From an uncultured Collinsella sp. (GTDB lineage: Bacteria > Actinomycetota > Coriobacteriia > Coriobacteriales > Coriobacteriaceae), in assembly GCA_900754745.1 (NCBI GenBank), contig CAAEEB010000067.1:1-64000 (forward strand): 64,000 nucleotides of DNA, in the 5' to 3' direction. A program made the translations under genes and the position numbers. The notes under the pieces are model-generated. The model was not told the origin of the DNA. It made no database searches and saw nothing but the letters and a program-made list of their open reading frames with translations. Of the stretch, positions 17,495 through 24,987 are shown piece by piece (within the stretch, counting starts at the first letter, position 1; each line of letters opens with the position of its first letter).

Positions 17495-19765
17495 ATGCGT
17501 AATTCTGTATCCGACGTCACGGACGCCGAGATTCTGGACGAGACCCGCGAGGCCATGACTCAGGCTGCCTTCGATGCTGCCGACGAGGCCAGTGCCGCCG
17601 AGACCGTCGAGTCCGCGACCGAGAACCTGCCCGCCTTTGACGAGCTGGGACTTTCGGACGAGATGCTTCGTGCCATCGAGAACCTAGGCTACACGGCGCC
17701 CACGCCTGTCCAGGCCGGCTCGATCCCCGTGGTGCTTGAGGGCCGTGACCTGCTTGCCGCCGCTCAGACCGGCACCGGCAAGACGGCCGCCTTCTTGCTG
17801 CCGACCATGAACAATCTGGAGCACATTGCTCCGCCCAAGCCCGTGCGCGAGCGTGGCGGCCGCAACCGCCGTCGCGGCGCCAAGAAGCCCGAGGGCAACG
17901 GCCGCGGCCCCGCGATGCTCGTCATCACCCCCACGCGCGAGCTTGCCCAGCAGATCGATGAGGTCGCCGGCAAGATTGCCGACGTCACCGGACATGTTGC
18001 CGTGACCGTCGTGGGCGGCGTGAGCTACAAGCCGCAGACCGCTGCCCTCAAGTACGGCTGCGACATCCTGGTCGCCACGCCGGGCCGTCTGGTCGACCTG
18101 ATCGAGCAGGGTGCCTGCCACCTGGACGAGGTTAAGGTCCTGGTGCTCGACGAGGCCGATCGCATGCTCGACATGGGCTTTTTGCCCGCCGTCCGCCGCA
18201 TTGTGCGCGAGACGCCGGCCGAGCGCCAGACGCTGCTGTTCTCGGCCACGCTCGACGAGGAGGCCGTGGGCGAGATCACCGACCTGGTGAGCGACCCGGC
18301 CCGCGTGGAGATCGCGCCCGCCACGTCGACCGCCGACACCGTCGACCAGTTTGTGTTCCCGGTGTCCATCGAGGCCAAGAACAACCTGCTGCCCGAGTTC
18401 CTCAAAAAGGAGGGCCCGGAGCGCACTATCGTCTTTATGCGCACCAAGCACCGCGCCGACAGCTGCTGCCGTCGTCTGGAGCGCAAGGGCATCAAGGCCG
18501 CCGCGATCCACGGCAACCGCAGCCAGGCCCAGCGCGAGCGAGCGCTTTCGGCCTTCCGCGACGGCACCGTTGACGTGCTGGTGGCGACCGACGTGCTCGC
18601 CCGCGGCATCGACATCAGCGACGTGCGCTACGTCGTGAACTTTGACGTGCCGGCAGAGCCGACCGACTACATCCACCGCATCGGCCGCACGGGTCGTGCC
18701 GGCGAGCTGGGCTGGGCCATCACGTTTGTGACCGAGCAGGACGTCGATGAGTTCTACGAGATCGAGAAGCTCATGGACAAGACGGCCGACATCTACGAGG
18801 CCGGCGACTTGCATGTAGGCCCCAACCCGCCCGCCGTCGACCCCGAGCGCGATCCTGCGGCCTTTAAGGTGAAGAAGAAGACCAAGCGCGGCAAGTCCAA
18901 GAGCAAGAAGAAACTCGAGCAGGCACGTCGCGACGGCAAGCGCAACGGCGATGACTACGGCGATGTAGCCGGTCGTTCCAACCGCGGTCGCGACGAGCGC
19001 CGCGGTGACGGCGAGCGCCCGAGCCGCCCCAAGCGCGGCGGTAAGACCCGCGTGCGCGAGGGCGTTCAGGCTCGCGTGGACGAGGCCGTGGAGAGCGTGG
19101 CTCGCGAGGTGGCTGCCGAGGAGCGCGCCGGTGCTGGTGCCATCGAGCAGGCCCCGCGCGGCAACCGTGCCGAGCGCCGTGCCAAGCAGTTCCAGGGCGA
19201 GGCGCATCGCCGTCGTCGTGAGGACGAGGACCGTGGCGGCCGTCGTCGTGTTGAGCGCGAGGACGAGGGCCGCGGTTCGCGCGGCGGCAAGCGCGGCTCG
19301 GGTGACCGTCGTCGCTCCGGTCGCGATGGCGAGCGCGGTGGCCGTGATGAGCGTCGCGGCGGCGAGGGTCGTGGCTCGCGTGACGAGCGTGGTACCCGCG
19401 GCGGCGAGCCCCGCGGCGGCAAGCGCTTTGACGAGCGCGGAGGCCGCGAGGGCGCCCGCGGTGGTGAGCGTCGCGAGGGCGCTCGTGGCAACGGCGGCCG
19501 CAGCGGCGCCGGTCGTTCGAATGAGTCGCGCGATCGTCGCGACCCACGTGCCAGCCGCGATCGTCGCGATGACTGGCGCAACTACGACGACACCCGCGAG
19601 GAGCGCCGTGGCGGCTATCGCGGCGGGCGTGGCGGCGACCAGGCTGGCTCCCGTGGCGGTCGTGCCGGCGGTCGCGATAACCGTGGCAGCTATGGTAACA
19701 ATCGTGGCGGCAAGCGCGGCGGCAGCTCCCGTCGTCCCGGCGACGGCGGCGGCAAGCGCAAATAA
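17495..19765 (+). CDS. DEAD-box RNA helicase with long basic/acidic RG-rich tail
   Basis: Start ATG 17495 follows AAGGAACAACAAC; the longer frame from 17378 has no ribosome site. Of 756 residues, about 60-450 form the helicase: Q motif (GYTAPTPVQ), AQTGTGKT, PTRELA, TPGRL, DEAD, SAT, ARGID and HRIGRTGRAG. It unwinds structured RNA in ribosome assembly or mRNA decay, as in DeaD/RhlE/CsdA. The tail of about 270 residues consists of R, G, D and E with repeated DERGGR-like stretches and few hydrophobics, and is probably disordered and RNA-binding. The 270-base leader contains TATACT at 17290 and a GCACTA/TAGTGC hairpin, compatible with cold-shock-type leader control (inference). Confidence 0.93.
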   Translation: MRNSVSDVTDAEILDETREAMTQAAFDAADEASAAETVESATENLPAFDELGLSDEMLRAIENLGYTAPTPVQAGSIPVVLEGRDLLAAAQTGTGKTAAFLLPTMNNLEHIAPPKPVRERGGRNRRRGAKKPEGNGRGPAMLVITPTRELAQQIDEVAGKIADVTGHVAVTVVGGVSYKPQTAALKYGCDILVATPGRLVDLIEQGACHLDEVKVLVLDEADRMLDMGFLPAVRRIVRETPAERQTLLFSATLDEEAVGEITDLVSDPARVEIAPATSTADTVDQFVFPVSIEAKNNLLPEFLKKEGPERTIVFMRTKHRADSCCRRLERKGIKAAAIHGNRSQAQRERALSAFRDGTVDVLVATDVLARGIDISDVRYVVNFDVPAEPTDYIHRIGRTGRAGELGWAITFVTEQDVDEFYEIEKLMDKTADIYEAGDLHVGPNPPAVDPERDPAAFKVKKKTKRGKSKSKKKLEQARRDGKRNGDDYGDVAGRSNRGRDERRGDGERPSRPKRGGKTRVREGVQARVDEAVESVAREVAAEERAGAGAIEQAPRGNRAERRAKQFQGEAHRRRREDEDRGGRRRVEREDEGRGSRGGKRGSGDRRRSGRDGERGGRDERRGGEGRGSRDERGTRGGEPRGGKRFDERGGREGARGGERREGARGNGGRSGAGRSNESRDRRDPRASRDRRDDWRNYDDTREERRGGYRGGRGGDQAGSRGGRAGGRDNRGSYGNNRGGKRGGSSRRPGDGGGKRK

Positions 19766-19797
19766 CATACGCGTCGCGCTCTAAGTCGAGGCGACCA

Positions 19798-19835
19798 GAG
19801 GGCTCCGGGCATGGTTTTGCTCGGAGCCCTTTTTG
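19798..19835 (+). terminator. Terminator of DEAD-box helicase gene
   Basis: AGGGCTCCGGGC and the complementary GCTCGGAGCCCT close a short loop and are followed by TTTTT. Confidence 0.85.
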
Positions 19836-19976
19836 GTGCAAGGGGGACAGGTTCATATGCACCAACGTCTTGAAGTTGCGGTGGAATACGGACTGTTTTG
19901 GCCTTTTGAGCGGCTTTTCAGTCCCTATTTCACCGCAACTCATGATTGGTGCAAAGTAGCCTGTCCCCAATGCACC
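19835..19976. repeat. Family C palindrome copy 2 with a family B copy nested inside
   Basis: The outer arms run GGTGCAAGGGGGACAGG...ATGCACCAA and TTGGTGCAAAG...CTGTCCCCAATGCACC. A complete family-B element (19874-19940, arms AGTTGCGGTGGAATACGG and the complementary CCTATTTCACCGCAACT) occupies the middle. In copy 1 (13799-13861) the same outer arms have only a short centre, so B appears to have been inserted into C. Confidence 0.75.
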
Positions 19977-19986
19977 AGAACGAGGA

Positions 19987-20031
19987 GTGTCCCTGGGTGC
20001 CGGCAGAAAAGGAACGTCCCTAAGTGCCGCC
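19987..20031. repeat. Short direct repeat
   Basis: GTGTCCCTGGGTGCCGGC (19987-20004) and ACGTCCCTAAGTGCCGCC (20014-20031) are similar direct copies, 27 bases apart start to start. They carry the GTCCC core seen in several intergenic families. Confidence 0.5.
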
Positions 20032-20078
20032 TAAATACCGTTTATCGAAGAAAAAATACCGTTCATCGGTCATAATGA

Positions 20079-20106
20079 TTGTTCCGGCTTTGGGCTTGTC
20101 TACAAT
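20079..20106 (+). promoter_or_regulatory. Promoter of the alpha-glucoside PTS operon
   Basis: TTGTTC (20079-20084) and TACAAT (20101-20106) are 16 bases apart. A leader of about 135 bases follows before the EIIA start. Confidence 0.5.
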
Positions 20107-20131
20107 AGCTCCCGTAAAAAGAAATGCGGAA

Positions 20132-20163
20132 GGTTACCGAGTCCCTCGGACGTGGGCCTAACC
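20132..20163 (+). promoter_or_regulatory. Leader hairpin, possible antiterminator (RAT-like) site
   Basis: GGTTA...TAACC encloses CCGAG...CTCGG with an asymmetric bulge, a shape like the ribonucleic antiterminator targets of LicT/BglG proteins. A BglG-type gene lies in the same operon. A second hairpin (CGAGTGTGTC...GACGCATTCG) follows, but no T-run is visible after it, so a classical terminator is not demonstrated. Confidence 0.3.
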
Positions 20164-20243
20164 AAAGTCTTTGAACGAGTGTGTCTCTAGGGACGCATTC
20201 GCTTGAGATTGGTTGGGCTATATTTATGAAGGGACATGCCACC

Positions 20244-20756
20244 ATGGGTTTCTTTTCTCGCCTGATGGGCGGTTCGGATGAGCAGAAGACTGCAGCTTCC
20301 GAGTTCGAAATCCTCGCTCCCGTTTCCGGCGAGCTTGTTCATCTAGAAAATACCAATGACCCCGCTTTTAGCAGCCGTGCCGTGGGCGATGGCGTTGCCG
20401 TGGTTCCCCAAGAGGGAACGGTGTGCGCTCCTGTTTCCGGCACCGTCGCGGCGCTGTTTCCGACTGAGCACGCGCTGGGCATCATGTCCGACGACAGCTC
20501 TGCTCAGGTGATGCTGCATATCGGAATCGACACTGTTAAGCTTGAGGGCAAGGGCTTCCATGCGCTTGTTGCACAGGGTGACCATGTCGACGCGGGCCAG
20601 CCCCTCGTCGAGGTCGATTTCGACGCGGTCCGCGCCGCCGGCTTCGATCCCACGGTCTTCGTTATCGTGTGCGAGCGCTCGGAGAACTCGACTCTTCGTG
20701 AGCATGCTTCCGGCCCTGTTGCTGTTAAAGAGCCTGTCGTCTGGCTTTCCGAGTAA
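20244..20756 (+). CDS. PTS glucose-family EIIA component
   Basis: Start ATG 20244 (MGFFSRLMG) has AAGGGA upstream. The 170-residue single-domain protein matches EIIA-Glc: EILAPVSGELV, a TEHALGI histidine (H76) and the phosphorylation histidine H92 in VMLHIGIDTVKL. It receives phosphate from HPr and passes it to the EIIB domain of the downstream EIICB. It is first in the operon EIIA-licT-EIICB-GH4. Confidence 0.92.
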   Translation: MGFFSRLMGGSDEQKTAASEFEILAPVSGELVHLENTNDPAFSSRAVGDGVAVVPQEGTVCAPVSGTVAALFPTEHALGIMSDDSSAQVMLHIGIDTVKLEGKGFHALVAQGDHVDAGQPLVEVDFDAVRAAGFDPTVFVIVCERSENSTLREHASGPVAVKEPVVWLSE

Positions 20757-20762
20757 ATTCTT

Positions 20763-21629
20763 GTGGTGGGTACCGTGGTTATCAAGCGAGTTTTTAACAA
20801 CAACGTCGCAATGGTCACTTCGGACGATGGCTCCGAGCTCATCGTCATCGGCCGAGGCCTCTGCTTTGGCCGTCATGTCGGCGATGCCATCGACGAGGCG
20901 TCGATCGAAAAGACCTACGCGTTGCAGGAGGGAACTTCTCAGGACTCGCGTACGATTGACCGCTTGGCACATCTTTTGGAGTCCATCCCCACCGTCAACC
21001 TCGTGATTTCCGAGGACATTGTTCAGATGCTTCGTCGAGAGCTCAATGTTGATATCAACGACAAGATTCTCATTGCTCTCGCAGACCATATCAGCCTTGC
21101 TTTGGAGCGCGAGCGCAAGGGCGTCTCCTGTGAGAATCCGTTGCTGCTCGAGATCCAGCAGTTCTATCGCAAGGAGTATGCACTTGCGGGCCGTGCGCTG
21201 CAGATTATCAAGGAGTATATGGGCATTCAGATGAGCGAAGAAGAGCAGGGTTTCATTACGCTGCATATCGTCAACGCCACCATGCCGCAACGCTCCGATC
21301 GTTTGATTGTTTCGGTCCAGCTTGTTCGCGACGTGCTCGCGATTGTTTCCAAGCGCTATGCTACGACCCTCGATGACACCTCGCTGCCTTACGAACGTTT
21401 CGTTCGTCACCTGCAGTTTTTCGCACAGCGAGCGCTCGATCCTACGGCAGGGCAAATCAACGGAGACGCGCTGTTCCGAATCGATGAAACGGCGTATCCC
21501 TGCGCATTCTCGTGCGCGGACGCCATAGCCGCCCACTTGTCGTCTACCTATAACGTTGTCGTTACCGATGCTGAGAAGAGTTATCTCGCATATCACATTG
21601 TTAACCTGCTTGGAGAACCTGGTCTCTAG
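20763..21629 (+). CDS. licT: BglG/LicT-family transcriptional antiterminator
   Basis: The N-terminal 55 residues (VVIKRVFNNNVAMV) are the CAT RNA-binding domain. Two PTS regulation domains follow, with conserved histidines in the ITLHIVNA, RFVRHLQFF and AYHIVNLL contexts. Phosphorylation by the PTS controls dimerisation and binding to an RNA antiterminator. Start is GTG 20763 or, more consistent with family N termini, GTG 20775. It probably controls its own operon through the 5' leader. Confidence 0.9.
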   Translation: MVGTVVIKRVFNNNVAMVTSDDGSELIVIGRGLCFGRHVGDAIDEASIEKTYALQEGTSQDSRTIDRLAHLLESIPTVNLVISEDIVQMLRRELNVDINDKILIALADHISLALERERKGVSCENPLLLEIQQFYRKEYALAGRALQIIKEYMGIQMSEEEQGFITLHIVNATMPQRSDRLIVSVQLVRDVLAIVSKRYATTLDDTSLPYERFVRHLQFFAQRALDPTAGQINGDALFRIDETAYPCAFSCADAIAAHLSSTYNVVVTDAEKSYLAYHIVNLLGEPGL

Positions 21630-21728
21630 GCATAACGTGCCCACACATCGATTGATATAAGGCAAGGCTCACGGTCTTGTCCAGGGCACATCTGTCTTAA
21701 TTTGCGGAAAAGGAAGGGGAGTACCGCT

Positions 21729-23345
21729 ATGACCGCAAAAAAGAAGTTCAATTTCAAAGCGCCGTTGGAGGTGTTCGCGAAGTCGATCGTTCAGCCGATG
21801 ATGTATCTCTCGGTTGCCGGCATCCTGCTCATCGTGGGCATCATTCTGACCAACAAGACCATTTGTGCTTTGGTCCCCGTACTGGGCTCCGGTCCGTTCC
21901 AGCTTGTGGGCGCCGTTGTCTACCAGTCGCTGATGTTTATCATCAACAACCTCTCGATTCTGTTCTGCGTGGGCATCGCCGGCGCCATGGCAAAGAAGAA
22001 CAAGGGCCATGCCTCGCTGATTGCCCTGATGTCGTTCTTCCTGTTCCTGCAGGCTAACAACATCGTGCTCAACGCCACCGGCTCTCTTGCCGATGCGAGC
22101 GGCATGCTCGGCCTTACCGGAACCGGCCAGGCCACCGTTATGGGCATTCAGGTGCTCGATACCGGCGTGTTTGGCGGCATCATTCTTGGTTGCATCACCG
22201 GTGCCGTGTTCAACAAGTACTCGAACAAGCAGTTCCCCATTGCCCTTTCGATGTTCTCGGGCGTTCGCTTTCCGTTCCTGATCATGATCATCATTTCCTG
22301 GATCATGGGCGCTGGGTTCTGCATCGTTTGGCCTCCGGTTCAGGGTGCCATCTCCTCCGTTGCCGGCATCATTAAGGAGTCGGGCAACATCGGTCTGTTT
22401 ATCTACGGCATGCTCAACAAGCTGCTCGTTCCTACCGGTCTGCACCACCTCATCTACACCCCGTTCCAGTTCTCCGATGTGGGTGGCACCCTGACGCTGG
22501 GCGATCAGGTTATCGCCGGTGCCTATCCCATCCGTGTCGCCGAGATGGCAATGACGGGCCAGCCCTTCTCCGATAGCACCTACTTCAACAGCTACACCTT
22601 CAACAACCTGTGGCCCTACATCGGTATCGGTCTCGCCTTTATCGTCACCGCTTACAAGGGGAACAAGGATAAGACCAAGGCCGTTATCATCCCGCTGATC
22701 ATCACCGCCGTGCTCTCCTGTGTCACCGAGCCCATGGACTTCCTCTTTGTCTTTGCCGCTCCCGTGCTCTTTGTCGTTCACTCGGTTCTTTCCGGCATCT
22801 TCCTGGTCCTGCTCAAGGTCCTCTCCGTGCCCGCTTCGACTGCAGGCGGCATCATCAACATCGTGGTTTCCAACCTGGTCCTCGGTGTCGACAAGACCAA
22901 CTGGCCGGTTATGCTGGTGCTTGGAGTCGTCAACGCCGCTCTGTACTTCTTCCTCTTCACCTTCCTCATCAAGAAGCTCAACCTCCACACGCCTGGTCGC
23001 GAGGAGGAGTCCGAGCTCGCCGAGTCCGTTGCCGAGGGCGAGGCCGCCGCGTCTGTCGCGGTGAAGCAGGGCGCTGTTGCCGCGGCTCCCGCAGAGGGCG
23101 TCGATGCAGGTATTGCCGACCTGGTCGCAGGTCTTGGTGGCAAGGACAACATCGAGGAGCTCGAGAACTGCTTTACGCGTCTTCGCGTGAACGTTAAGAA
23201 CCCGGACCTCATCAATGAGGACCTCATCAACCACGTGCCCAACAGCGGCATCAACCGCAACGGCAATAATATCCAGATCATCTTTGGCATGAAGGTCGCC
23301 GAGATGCGCGACAAGGTCGAAAACGCAATTGAGAAGGAGCAGTAA
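21729..23345 (+). CDS. PTS EIICB, alpha-glucoside (maltose/glucose) type
   Basis: Start ATG 21729 has GGGGAG upstream; 538 residues. The first 430 residues are the EIIC membrane domain with about ten hydrophobic segments, including GLHHLIYTPFQF and TEPMDFLFVF. An Ala/Glu-rich linker leads to a C-terminal EIIB domain in which the Cys of ENCFTRLRV is the phosphorylation site. There is no EIIA domain, which fits the separate EIIA gene. The adjacent GH4 6-phospho-alpha-glucosidase indicates uptake of maltose or another alpha-glucoside as the 6'-phosphate. Confidence 0.9.
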   Translation: MTAKKKFNFKAPLEVFAKSIVQPMMYLSVAGILLIVGIILTNKTICALVPVLGSGPFQLVGAVVYQSLMFIINNLSILFCVGIAGAMAKKNKGHASLIALMSFFLFLQANNIVLNATGSLADASGMLGLTGTGQATVMGIQVLDTGVFGGIILGCITGAVFNKYSNKQFPIALSMFSGVRFPFLIMIIISWIMGAGFCIVWPPVQGAISSVAGIIKESGNIGLFIYGMLNKLLVPTGLHHLIYTPFQFSDVGGTLTLGDQVIAGAYPIRVAEMAMTGQPFSDSTYFNSYTFNNLWPYIGIGLAFIVTAYKGNKDKTKAVIIPLIITAVLSCVTEPMDFLFVFAAPVLFVVHSVLSGIFLVLLKVLSVPASTAGGIINIVVSNLVLGVDKTNWPVMLVLGVVNAALYFFLFTFLIKKLNLHTPGREEESELAESVAEGEAAASVAVKQGAVAAAPAEGVDAGIADLVAGLGGKDNIEELENCFTRLRVNVKNPDLINEDLINHVPNSGINRNGNNIQIIFGMKVAEMRDKVENAIEKEQ

Positions 23346-23348
23346 ACA

Positions 23349-24731
23349 ATGATCATTACTCTGTGTGGTGGCGGATCCACCTTTACCCCCGGCATCGTCA
23401 AGTCCATCGCCCTGCGCAAGGACGAGCTCGACGTTGACGAGATTCGTCTGTACGACATCAACGAGGAGCGCCAGCGCAAGATCGGCGTGCTCGTGGACTG
23501 GATTTTGCACGAGGACCTCGGCCTGGACATCAAGCTCACGGTGACCACCGACAAGGAGACGGCTTTTACCGACGCGAGCTTCGTGTTTGCCCAGATGCGC
23601 GTGGGCGGCTACGCCATGCGCGAGCAGGACGAGAAGATTCCGCTGCGTCACGGCTGCGTGGGTCAGGAGACTTGCGGTTGCGGCGGCCTTGCCTACGGCA
23701 TGCGCACCATCTTCCCCATGGTCGAGCTGATCGATGACGTTGAGAAGTACGCCAAGAAGGACTACTGGATTCTCAACTACTCCAACCCCGCCGCCATCGT
23801 CTCCGAGGGCTGCCGTGTGCTGCGCCCGAACGCTCGCATCATCAACATCTGCGACATGCCGATCGCGATCATCGACGTGGTTTGCGCCGCGCTCGATATC
23901 GACAAGAAGGATGTTGAGTACGATTACTTTGGCCTCAACCACTTTGGTTGGTTCACCTCGATCCGCCACAAGGGCGAGGAGGTGCTCCCGCAGCTGCGCG
24001 AGTACATCAAGGAGCATGAGATTCTGCTGCCCGATTCGTACCTCAAGGGCATGGGCTCGCTCATGGCAAAGAAGCCCGAGGAGGCCACCGACGAGCATCC
24101 CGAGCAGAACCGCCACACCAAGGGCAGCTGGTACTACGTCTGGAAGGGCGAGTACGAGATCATGGAGTGCTTCCCGGAGTACCTGCCCAACACGTATCTG
24201 AACTACTACCTGCAGCAGAAGGAGTTCGTCGAGCACTCCAACCCCGAGCGCACCCGTGCTAACGAGGTTGAGGAGACGCGTGAGAAGAACCTCTTCGACG
24301 GTATCGATCACTACGAGAAGACGGGCGAGATCGACGAGAGCACGTTCTATGCGGGCAGCCACGGCGACTGGATTGCCGATCTGGCTATCGCTCTGAAGAA
24401 CGACACCAAGCAGCGCTTCCTGGTCATTTGCGAGAACAAGGGCGCCATCCCCAACATGCCCTACGACGCTATGGTCGAGCTGCCTGCCTACATTGGCAAG
24501 AACGGCCCCGAGGTCATCAGCCGCGACAACATTCCGCTGTTCCAGCAGGGCCTCATGATGCAGCAGCTGAACTCCGAGAAGCTCGTGGTCGAGGCTACGA
24601 TCGAGGGTTCGTACGAGAAGGCGCTTAAGGCCTTTACGCTCAACAAGACTGTGCCATCGATGAAGGTCGCCAAGGAGGTTCTCGACGACATGATCGAGGC
24701 CAACAAGGGTTACTGGCCCGAGCTTAAGTAA
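23349..24731 (+). CDS. 6-phospho-alpha-glucosidase, GH4 family
   Basis: The 460-residue enzyme begins with an NAD-binding CGGGSTFTPG motif and uses NAD+ and a divalent metal to cleave disaccharide 6'-phosphates. C168-D-M-P is the signature that separates 6-phospho-alpha-glucosidases (GlvA type) from the CNVP of 6-phospho-beta-glucosidases. NHFGWF follows at about residue 197. It starts three bases after EIICB, so it is translated with it. It releases glucose and glucose 6-phosphate from imported sugar. GlvA-type identity is strongly supported. Confidence 0.93.
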   Translation: MIITLCGGGSTFTPGIVKSIALRKDELDVDEIRLYDINEERQRKIGVLVDWILHEDLGLDIKLTVTTDKETAFTDASFVFAQMRVGGYAMREQDEKIPLRHGCVGQETCGCGGLAYGMRTIFPMVELIDDVEKYAKKDYWILNYSNPAAIVSEGCRVLRPNARIINICDMPIAIIDVVCAALDIDKKDVEYDYFGLNHFGWFTSIRHKGEEVLPQLREYIKEHEILLPDSYLKGMGSLMAKKPEEATDEHPEQNRHTKGSWYYVWKGEYEIMECFPEYLPNTYLNYYLQQKEFVEHSNPERTRANEVEETREKNLFDGIDHYEKTGEIDESTFYAGSHGDWIADLAIALKNDTKQRFLVICENKGAIPNMPYDAMVELPAYIGKNGPEVISRDNIPLFQQGLMMQQLNSEKLVVEATIEGSYEKALKAFTLNKTVPSMKVAKEVLDDMIEANKGYWPELK

Positions 24732-24764
24732 AAGCAACAGGGTCGCTGGCCGCATGCCTGAAGC

Positions 24765-24800
24765 AATGCCCCGCCCACGTGATTGCGTGGGCGGGGCATT
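24765..24800 (+). terminator. Terminator of the PTS/GH4 operon
   Basis: AATGCCCCGCCCACG and CGTGGGCGGGGCATT form a 15-bp stem around a TGATTG loop. The T-run is weak. A degenerate half of repeat B (TATTTCACCGC) lies further on at about 24852. Confidence 0.75.
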
Positions 24801-24987
24801 GTCGTTTGGTAACGCGTTTTATCAAATATGGCATTTATCTGCGGTAATGTTCTATTTCACCGCCGAGGGTGACATTTCATACCGCCTGCCGAACTGCGTG
24901 GAGGCCTAACAACTTTATAGGTCAGTGTTGTGCGTGTAGCAACTTCGCCCGGCCTCGCCTCCGGGCTGCCGCATGAGAGGGGATCTT

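Noticed and set aside
17684-19768. Ala/Thr-rich 694-codon minus-strand frame opposite the helicase
   Set aside because: It arises from the codon bias of the helicase and its RG-rich tail and has no recognisable domain.
20184-20215. Rho-independent terminator in the PTS leader
   Set aside because: The CGAGTGTGTC/GACGCATTCG hairpin is not followed by a T-run.
21669-24755. 1028-codon minus-strand frame opposite EIICB and GH4
   Set aside because: Both plus-strand genes are well supported, and the minus frame spans their boundary without regard to it.
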